Part shown: in pieces, positions 1 to 4,616 of the stretch | How the letters are laid out: each line of letters starts with the position of its first letter | Numbering within the stretch: position 1 is the stretch's first letter | NCBI GenBank assembly: GCA_016873375.1 | Contig: VGXJ01000117.1 | Coordinates: forward strand, 1-5,989 | Direction of reading: 5' to 3' | Source: Phycisphaerae bacterium | GTDB lineage: Bacteria > Planctomycetota > Phycisphaerae > Phycisphaerales > SM1A02 | Length of the DNA stretch: 5,989 nt | Position numbers and translations under genes: made by a program | The notes under the pieces: model-generated | Told to the model about the DNA's origin: nothing | The model's database searches: none | Seen by the model: only the letters and a program-made list of their open reading frames with translations

Positions 1-575
1 CCAAGCCCAAGCCGCCCAAGATGGTGCCGGCGTGTTCCTATGCCTCCCCCTGCAATCGCCGCGGCGAACCGCTCCTGGCCGAGCAGCTCGACCTGCTCTC
101 GCCCGCGGGGGTGCCGATGGTCAAGCGTACGGGGCGGTTTGGCGACTTCCTCGTCGAGGACAAGCCGCGTCCCGTGAAGCCCAAGGGCAAGAAGGCAGCC
201 GAGCTGCCAACCGAGCCTCCGCCGTTCATCCTGAATCTCGACCGCAAGGGCGGGCTGAAGTTCCCGTCGCCCCCGCCTGTGGTGACAGACATCCCCTGCC
301 CGAAGTGCGGCGACGTCATGAACCTGCGTGATGGCAAGCGTGGTCCGTGGCTGGGCTGCAGCAACTTCCCCAAGTGCCGCGGCCGCGAGGCCTTCGCCAA
401 GCTTTCGGATGACCGACGCAAGGCACTGGAGATCGCGCTCGAGGAGCACATGCGCGGCCAGACCAAGCTCTCGCTGACGCGTCGTGATGGCGTAACGCCG
501 GTGCCTGAGGGCACGCCACTGTCGGCACTCGCCATGGAAGGCGGCGTGGCCACGCTGCCGGCCTGGACCGCCTGA
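1..575 (+). CDS. topA: DNA topoisomerase I, C-terminal zinc-ribbon tail (5' end outside the window)
   Basis: This is the 3' part of a gene open at the left edge; the frame begins at base 3 and ends at TGA 573-575, leaving about 190 residues. TopA is a type IA enzyme that relaxes negatively supercoiled DNA, and its C-terminal zinc ribbons bind single-stranded DNA and RNA polymerase. Residues are numbered from the Met at base 21. An intact C4 ribbon is visible: CPKCG with C93 and C96, then RGPWLGCSNFPKC with C113 and C119, followed by the CRGRE stretch usual near TopA C-termini. An earlier CSYASPC (C5, C11) matches the second half of another ribbon. Between them, residues 26-52 keep the ribbon core GVPMVKRTGRFGDFL but have no cysteines. 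The catalytic Toprim and Tyr domains lie upstream and cannot be seen, so the assignment rests on the tail. The ATG at 21 is internal. The gene converges on the transporter gene downstream. Confidence 0.82.
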   Translation, partial: KPKPPKMVPACSYASPCNRRGEPLLAEQLDLLSPAGVPMVKRTGRFGDFLVEDKPRPVKPKGKKAAELPTEPPPFILNLDRKGGLKFPSPPPVVTDIPCPKCGDVMNLRDGKRGPWLGCSNFPKCRGREAFAKLSDDRRKALEIALEEHMRGQTKLSLTRRDGVTPVPEGTPLSALAMEGGVATLPAWTA

Positions 576-604
576 GCGCGCGCGGAGCCGGGTGCAGCGC
601 GCGC
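576..604 (+). terminator. GC-only hairpin directly after the topA stop
   Basis: GCGCGCGC at 576-583 can pair with GCGCGCGC at 597-604 (8 bp, 13-base loop). The stem begins at the base after the topA stop codon. No T-run follows, so it is not a classic intrinsic terminator. It could still end transcription or protect the mRNA 3' end. Alternating GC of this kind can also arise by chance in high-GC DNA. Confidence 0.35.
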
Positions 605-675
605 GTCCGCGCAGCCGGAGCCCAAGGTCGCGGGAGGACGAGCGCAACGGCGCAAGCTGGATGAGTGAGGATTCG

Positions 676-693
676 CCGCGCGTACCCGCGCGG
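676..693 (-). terminator. Perfect 7-bp GC hairpin directly after the transporter stop
   Basis: CCGCGCG at 676-682 and CGCGCGG at 687-693 form a perfect 7-bp all-GC stem with a four-base loop. On the - strand the stem starts at the base right after the transporter's TGA (696-694). No T-run follows on either strand, so efficiency as an intrinsic terminator is doubtful. Its position suggests a 3'-end or bidirectional termination structure between the two convergent genes. Confidence 0.45.
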
Positions 694-2040
694 TCAGTTT
701 GCGGCGGTCGCCTGGCGCGGGCTCTTGGGCAGATAGAACATCAGCAGCATCACGAGGCAGAACAGCGCGCCCCACATCGGCACGCTGAACATCGCCTTGA
801 AGTCCTGCACGCCGTCGACCTTCGTGATGTCCGACACGGCGCTCGCGATCTTGCTGCCGACGATGATGCCGATCCCGATGATGACGAGGTTGAAGAGGCT
901 CTGCGCGCTCGCGCGCACATCGCCGCTTGTCTCTTCGTCGACGATCATGAAGGCCACGAAGATGAAGCATCCGAAGCAGAGGCCGTGCAGCGCCACGCCC
1001 GGGATCACGAAGGCAAGCGGACTCATGCCGGCGCCCGAAGCTATGCCGGGGCCGTAGGCAAAGAGGAACATGCGCGCCGCGTAGGCACCGAGGCCGATCG
1101 CCAGCAGCGTCTTGCGGCTGTAGGTCGCAGCGAGCGCGGGAATGAAGGCCAGCACGGCGATCTCGCTCATCTGGCCGATGGTCATCAGACCACCGCCACC
1201 CACGCCGAAGATCGAGTTCACGACCTTGCTGAAGCCATCCGCGGTGTCACCCTGCAAGCCGCCGACGAAAGCGCTGGTGTGCACGAAGTAGAACTGGTGG
1301 ATGCAGCTCACGGGCACCGCGAGCATGAACAGCGTGACGAGCGGCGCCAGGCGGACCTGCTGGATGGCCTCGCGGATCGCACTCTTCTGGCGACCGGGCT
1401 GCGGCGGCGTGCTCGGCAGCGCGAGCAGGCAGTACAAGCCCATCGCGACCCCGAGGATCCCCGAGAGCTTGAACGCATCGGCCATGCCCGCGTAGTGCGC
1501 GGCATCGGTCTTGGCCTTGGCGGCAGCGGCGTCGAGCCCAGCCAGCGCCTCGGCGCCCGGCGTGTGCATGCGCAGCAACCACTGGCCGATGGCGATACCC
1601 ACCACGATCCAGCCAACCGTGCCCCACAGGCGGACCTTGCCGAAGTCACGATCACGATCGCAGTGGCTCAGGGCGAGCGAGTTCGTGAGCGGCAGCGTGG
1701 GCGAGTAGACGATGCTGTAGAAGAAGCTGAACCAAAGGAACTGGTCCACGGTCTCGATCGAGGCCAGCATCCAGACCAGCACGCCACCGGCGATGTGGGC
1801 TAGGCCGAGGAACCGCTCGGTGTTGAAGTAGCGGTCGGCGATCTGGCCGGCGATCCAAGGCGCGAAGATCGCACCGAGCGCTCCGAGGGCGAACGCGTTG
1901 CCGATGTCGGCGCCGGAGAACTTCAGGTGGTTGGACAGGTACGGCCAGAGCAGCGGCAGCCACGCGCCCCAGATGGCGTACTGCAGGAACATCATGATCG
2001 AAAGCCGTCCGTTGGCCGAGCCGTTCGCTGGGTTGGTCAT
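694..2040 (-). CDS. MFS transporter, nucleoside:H+ symporter (NupG/XapB-like) family
   Basis: A 448-residue integral membrane protein with about 12 predicted hydrophobic segments, close to the family's usual 400-450 residues. Members import nucleosides or related solutes with protons across the inner membrane. Family resemblance runs the whole length. The N-terminal MMFLQYAIWGAWLPLL (residues 16-31) matches NupG's FLQF.IWGSWLTTL, and FGKVRLWGTVGWIV (133-146) matches its RIWGTIGFI. MTIGQMSEIAVL (286-297) and RMFLFAYG (323-330) correspond to SISQISETLFIL and RFALFAYG. DEETSGDVRASAQSLF (368-383) corresponds to KEVSPAIRASAQGMF. A loop of about 35 residues rich in Ala (about 156-190) after the fifth segment is longer than in E. 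coli NupG. The ATG at 2040 is supported by AGGAGA six bases upstream and by the start of homology at residue 14. The gene is transcribed away from ispG and alone. The family is fairly sure; the substrate is unknown, since many homologues in this broad family have not been tested. Confidence 0.85.
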   Translation of the reverse strand: MTNPANGSANGRLSIMMFLQYAIWGAWLPLLWPYLSNHLKFSGADIGNAFALGALGAIFAPWIAGQIADRYFNTERFLGLAHIAGGVLVWMLASIETVDQFLWFSFFYSIVYSPTLPLTNSLALSHCDRDRDFGKVRLWGTVGWIVVGIAIGQWLLRMHTPGAEALAGLDAAAAKAKTDAAHYAGMADAFKLSGILGVAMGLYCLLALPSTPPQPGRQKSAIREAIQQVRLAPLVTLFMLAVPVSCIHQFYFVHTSAFVGGLQGDTADGFSKVVNSIFGVGGGGLMTIGQMSEIAVLAFIPALAATYSRKTLLAIGLGAYAARMFLFAYGPGIASGAGMSPLAFVIPGVALHGLCFGCFIFVAFMIVDEETSGDVRASAQSLFNLVIIGIGIIVGSKIASAVSDITKVDGVQDFKAMFSVPMWGALFCLVMLLMFYLPKSPRQATAAN

Positions 2041-2046
2041 GCGGGT

Positions 2047-2052
2047 TCTCCT
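2047..2052 (-). promoter_or_regulatory. Ribosome binding site of the transporter gene
   Basis: On the - strand AGGAGA lies six bases before the ATG at 2040, a near-consensus Shine-Dalgarno at good spacing. It fixes this start. The other two genes whose starts lie in the window have no such site. Confidence 0.75.
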
Positions 2053-2061
2053 GAGCGGGCG

Positions 2062-2067
2062 AAGATA
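2062..2067 (-). promoter_or_regulatory. Possible -10 box of the transporter gene
   Basis: On the - strand TATCTT matches four of six TATAAT positions. It lies about 21 bases upstream of the ATG, which would leave a short leader of about 15 bases that still contains AGGAGA. No convincing -35 box is visible at 16-18 bases spacing. This is a weak call. Confidence 0.28.
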
Positions 2068-2098
2068 GCGGTTATGGAACCGACACGGGGCGCGGGGC

Positions 2099-2104
2099 TA
2101 CACT
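2099..2104 (+). promoter_or_regulatory. Probable -10 box of ispG, very close to the start codon
   Basis: TACACT lies nine bases before the ispG ATG (2114-2116). Initiation about seven bases downstream would put the mRNA 5' end within a few bases of the ATG, giving a leaderless or nearly leaderless transcript. Nothing like a Shine-Dalgarno is present in the intervening CCCGGACTC. No clear -35 is seen. The only GG-rich stretch upstream is more than 15 bases away. Confidence 0.45.
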
Positions 2105-2113
2105 CCCGGACTC

Positions 2114-3370
2114 ATGACTCCCCGCAAGATCACCCGTCAGGTCACCGTCGGCGACGATCGCGTCGGCCGCGTGCGCATCGGCGGTGGAGCCCCCGTCGTC
2201 GTGCAGACGATGAACGCCGGCTACACGCATGACATCGATGCCTGCGTCGCCGAGATCAATCGCTACGCCAAGGCCGGCGCCGACATCGTGCGCGTGGCCG
2301 TGCCGGAGCGCAAGGACACCGAGGCGCTCAAGGAGATCATGCGCCAGGTCAAGGTCCCGGTTGTTGCGGATGTGCATTTCCACTACCAGCGTGCGCTCGA
2401 GGCGGTCGAGTCCGGGGTCCACAAGATCCGCCTCAACCCGGGCAACATCAGCGATCGCGATCAGGTGAACAAGGTGATCGATGCCTGCAAGGAACGCGGC
2501 ATCCCGATCCGCATCGGCGTAAACGAGGGATCGATCATCGAGCGTCGTGACAAGGCGCGACGCGCAGAAGAGCTGGGCAAGTTCTTCGCAGGCCACAAGT
2601 CGGGCCACCTTCTCGCGCTCATGATCGCCAAGCTCGAGGAGTACCTCGACATCTTCGCCGAGCGTGACTTCCATGATGTCTGCATCAGCGCCAAGAGCAT
2701 GGATGCTGCGCTCGTGATCGACATCTACACGGAGATCTCCAAGCGCTTCGACTACCCGCTTCACCTAGGCGTGACCCATGCCGGTACGCGCGACTCGGGC
2801 TGCATCCGCTCGATCTCGGCCCTCAGCACGCTCCTGGCCAACGGCATCGGCGACACCGTGCGCATCTCGTATGCCAGCGATCACATCGACGAGGTCAAGG
2901 ACGCAATCGAGATGCTCTGCTGCCTCGGGATGCGCGAGCGCAAGGGCGTCGAGCTGATCGCCTGTCCGACCTGCGGGCGCATCCAGGTCGACCTCTTCAC
3001 GCTGGTGAAGGAAGTCGAGAAGGTCCTCATGCCCGAGCTCGAACTGCCTGTGAAGGTTGCCGTGATGGGCTGCATCGTGAACGGTCCGGGCGAGGCCGAG
3101 GGCGCGGACGTGGCCGTCTTCGCCGGCGACCGTCGCGGCATCATCTATGTCCAGGGCCAGAAGGTCGCCAACGTGACCGAGGAGGAGATCCTTCCTCGCC
3201 TGCTCCAGGAGTGCAAGGCCTTCGAAGCCAAGGTCAAGGCGGGCGAAGCGCGCCTGGGCGAGAAGCTCGTCGAGATCAAGCCGCCGGATCCGATCGGTGA
3301 GCTCGGCAGCGGTGCCGCGAAGATCGCTGCCGGTCAGGTCGCCCAGGTGTCAGTCGGCCAGACGGGCTGA
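2114..3370 (+). CDS. ispG: 4-hydroxy-3-methylbut-2-en-1-yl diphosphate synthase (IspG/GcpE)
   Basis: A 418-residue cytoplasmic iron-sulfur enzyme of the MEP pathway. It reductively opens the cyclic diphosphate MEcPP to HMBPP, the substrate of IspH, on the way to IPP and DMAPP. The N-terminal barrel shows GAPVVVQTM (25-33), ADIVRVAVP (56-64), KIRLNPGN (104-111), PIRIGVNEGS (131-140) and the SAK lysine K194. The [4Fe-4S] ligands are in place: C284 and C287 in ACPTCGR, C320 in MGCIVNGPGEA, and E327 as the expected fourth ligand. IGDTVRIS (245-252) is also typical. In the usual G(I/V)TEAG motif the Glu is replaced by His (H222, codon CAT at 2777-2779). The C-terminus runs some 40 residues past the end of the short E. 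coli type (372 residues) and is rich in Ala, Gly and Val. The ATG start fits the RKITRQVTVGD homology; there is no Shine-Dalgarno. It stands alone, divergent from the transporter by 73 bases. The function is secure unless H222 impairs it. Confidence 0.95.
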   Translation: MTPRKITRQVTVGDDRVGRVRIGGGAPVVVQTMNAGYTHDIDACVAEINRYAKAGADIVRVAVPERKDTEALKEIMRQVKVPVVADVHFHYQRALEAVESGVHKIRLNPGNISDRDQVNKVIDACKERGIPIRIGVNEGSIIERRDKARRAEELGKFFAGHKSGHLLALMIAKLEEYLDIFAERDFHDVCISAKSMDAALVIDIYTEISKRFDYPLHLGVTHAGTRDSGCIRSISALSTLLANGIGDTVRISYASDHIDEVKDAIEMLCCLGMRERKGVELIACPTCGRIQVDLFTLVKEVEKVLMPELELPVKVAVMGCIVNGPGEAEGADVAVFAGDRRGIIYVQGQKVANVTEEEILPRLLQECKAFEAKVKAGEARLGEKLVEIKPPDPIGELGSGAAKIAAGQVAQVSVGQTG

Positions 3371-3469
3371 ACCGCCCACGGCACGCTGACCGTGCTCCCT
3401 CCTTCGGCTGCCTGACGCTTTTCCGAAGCACTCCACGACGCAGTCAAAGGAGCGTCTGCGACTTCCCAG
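3371..3469. other. Gap after ispG with weak hairpins
   Basis: After the ispG stop, GCACG (3381-3385) and CGTGC (3391-3395) form a 5-bp stem with a 5-base loop followed by TCCCTCCTT. It is a weak terminator candidate. Further on, GACGCT (3414-3419) can pair with AGCGTC (3451-3456), extendable by G-U pairs, around a loop of about 25 bases. An AAAGGAG at 3446-3452 looks like a ribosome binding site, but no start codon follows at 5-10 bases. I see no other gene here. Confidence 0.3.
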
Positions 3470-3508
3470 ATGGCGATGCGCCGGGTTTGGCGTACGCTAG
3501 ATCTATGA
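3470..3508 (+). CDS. Possible 12-codon upstream ORF overlapping the pseudopilin start
   Basis: ATG at 3470-3472 opens a short frame encoding MAMRRVWRTLDL, stopping at TGA 3506-3508. The stop overlaps the ATG of the next gene (3505-3507) as ATGA, the usual geometry of translational coupling. The nearest Shine-Dalgarno-like sequence, AAAGGAG, ends 17 bases before the ATG, which is too far for normal use. If transcription starts from the TACGCT box at 3493 this ORF would not be on the mRNA. It may well be chance. Confidence 0.15.
   Translation: MAMRRVWRTLDL
3493..3498 (+). promoter_or_regulatory. Possible -10 box six bases before the pseudopilin ATG
   Basis: TACGCT is followed by AGATCT and then ATG (3505-3507), with no Shine-Dalgarno. 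The box differs by one base from TACACT in front of ispG. Transcription about seven bases downstream would begin at or next to the ATG, suggesting a leaderless mRNA. No clear -35 box is visible. Confidence 0.35.
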
Positions 3509-4557
3509 ACCGACGCGCAACCGGTCCCGCCTTCACCCTTGTTGAGATCCTCGTCGTCATCTCGATCATCGGCATCCTGATCAGCCTGCTCACGGTGGGC
3601 ATCCAGAAGGCCATCGAGACCGGCAAGGCCTCGAAGGACCAGTCGCGTGCCCGGCAGCTCATCGTGGCGTGGCAGCAGTACGGCAACAACAACGGCGACC
3701 AGTGCCTTCCCGGCTACCTGAGCCCGGCCGTGCAGACCGCGTGGAAGGTCAAGTACCAGAACCAGAACGGCAACCAGCTCGCGCCGGAGCTCGCGCAGAC
3801 CTACGGCTGGCGGCTGGCAGCATTCCTGGGCTACGAGTACGACCCGTTCCTCGGCTACCGCGACACCGCAGAGACGAACCTTGACGAATCGCTCTACTAC
3901 TCCGACATGGAGTACGAGCCGACGCTGCCGGCTGCGTTCGCGGGTGTCACTGGCCTTGCGGGTGCGGGCCTCTCGCTGCAGCCCGGCTTTGGCTACAACG
4001 CCTACTACCTCGGTGGTTGGTGGAACGTGGATCCGGCGATCGGCATCCCGGCCTACCGCTTCCGTGATTCGATCTATCAGGACAACAGCGCCAACGTGAA
4101 GGGCAAGATCGTCGCGCGCTCGATCGGACAGATCGCGCGCAGCAGCGAGATGATCGTCTTCTCAAGCTCAGCGCTGCGCCCCGCGGGCCTGTACATCGAG
4201 GACAGCGACACCTACCCGGGCGCCGCATGGTCCGTGCCGCCGCGCCTGGGCGACACCGAGATCTGGCGCATGGGTGGCGGCAACCTTCAGGGCGTTGACC
4301 TTGCGCTGTTCGGCAAGCACGATGCGCTGTCAGCGATGCTCGCACCGACGCCTGCCCCCGCTCCCGCACCTGTGCCGATGCAGGCTGGTGGGCTTGAGAT
4401 CCTTGTGCAGGAAGCCGCGCCGCTCCTGCGCTTCAGTTCCAGTGCGACAATTTCCAAGGCAGACGGCAGCACGGGGCTTGCGGATCTGCGCGAGCTCATG
4501 GATATGCGTCGCTGGGCCAACGGCGCCACGACGCCGAACTGGACGCACGGCAACTGA
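3505..4557 (+). CDS. Pseudopilin-like protein with type IV prepilin leader
   Basis: A 350-residue protein with a class III (prepilin) signal: a basic leader MNRRATGPA, then FTLVEILVV and a hydrophobic helix to about residue 32. Cleavage by prepilin peptidase is expected between A9 and F10, with the Glu at +5 (E14) in place. The -1 residue is Ala, not the commoner Gly. The mature protein would be held in the membrane by the helix, with the rest outside. The middle is rich in Tyr, Gly, Asn and Trp (for example YNAYYLGGWW, 164-173). The C-terminus has a DG pair (D320, G321) and LMDMRRWANGATTPNW (331-346), which resembles the ends of planctomycete pseudopilins carrying an H...DG motif. H272 is a candidate for the His, but an Ala/Pro-rich stretch separates it from DG. 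ATG 3505 is preferred over TTG 3487 because the leader is then compact and a -10-like box precedes it. No pilus or type II secretion genes are nearby, so the specific role is unknown. Confidence 0.85.
   Translation: MNRRATGPAFTLVEILVVISIIGILISLLTVGIQKAIETGKASKDQSRARQLIVAWQQYGNNNGDQCLPGYLSPAVQTAWKVKYQNQNGNQLAPELAQTYGWRLAAFLGYEYDPFLGYRDTAETNLDESLYYSDMEYEPTLPAAFAGVTGLAGAGLSLQPGFGYNAYYLGGWWNVDPAIGIPAYRFRDSIYQDNSANVKGKIVARSIGQIARSSEMIVFSSSALRPAGLYIEDSDTYPGAAWSVPPRLGDTEIWRMGGGNLQGVDLALFGKHDALSAMLAPTPAPAPAPVPMQAGGLEILVQEAAPLLRFSSSATISKADGSTGLADLRELMDMRRWANGATTPNWTHGN
4342..4377 (+). repeat. Ala-Pro repeat within the pseudopilin gene
   Basis: Twelve codons encode APTPAPAPAPVP (residues 280-291). The codons vary (gcc, gct, gca; ccc, cct, ccg), so it is a repeat at protein level more than a simple DNA repeat. 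Such stretches form extended, stiff linkers. It sits between H272 and the DG pair of the C-terminal motif. Confidence 0.75.
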
Positions 4558-4616
4558 CGACCTGGGTGGGACGGTCGCCGTCAGTCGATCGCAGACTCAC
4601 GCGGCGCGCGCCGGGC
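4558..4616. terminator. Convergent gap with two inverted repeats
   Basis: The gap between the two facing genes holds GACGG (4570-4574) and CCGTC (4578-4582), a 5-bp stem with a 3-base loop. It also holds the perfect 12-base palindrome CGGCGCGCGCCG at 4602-4613, ending three bases short of the phosphatase stop codon. Neither is followed by a T-run. They may serve as shared 3'-end structures; the evidence is positional only. Confidence 0.3.

Noticed and set aside
38..970. A 310-codon open frame on the - strand
   Set aside because: It runs across the end of topA, the intergenic gap and part of the transporter gene in another frame, with an Arg/Ser/Pro-rich composition typical of chance frames.
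592..1803. A 403-codon open frame on the + strand
   Set aside because: It lies antisense to the transporter gene, whose family motifs run its full length. The translated sequence is rich in His, Arg, Asp and Glu and has no recognisable domain, as expected of an antisense frame in GC-rich DNA.
2072..2764. A 230-codon open frame on the - strand opposite ispG
   Set aside because: It is antisense to well-conserved IspG sequence, and the translation shows no family features.
3381..3395. Strong intrinsic terminator after ispG
   Set aside because: The stem is only 5 bp and the following tract is C/T mixed, not a T-run, so it is listed only as a weak structure.
3487..3489. TTG as the start of the pseudopilin gene
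   Set aside because: It has no ribosome binding site, would only add six residues to the prepilin leader, and overlaps the -10-like box. ATG at 3505 gives a normal nine-residue leader. It cannot be ruled out entirely.
4342..4466. The Ala/Pro stretch as a frameshift or decayed segment of the pseudopilin gene
   Set aside because: The reading frame is the same before and after it, and the C-terminal motif is intact, so the gene is not broken.
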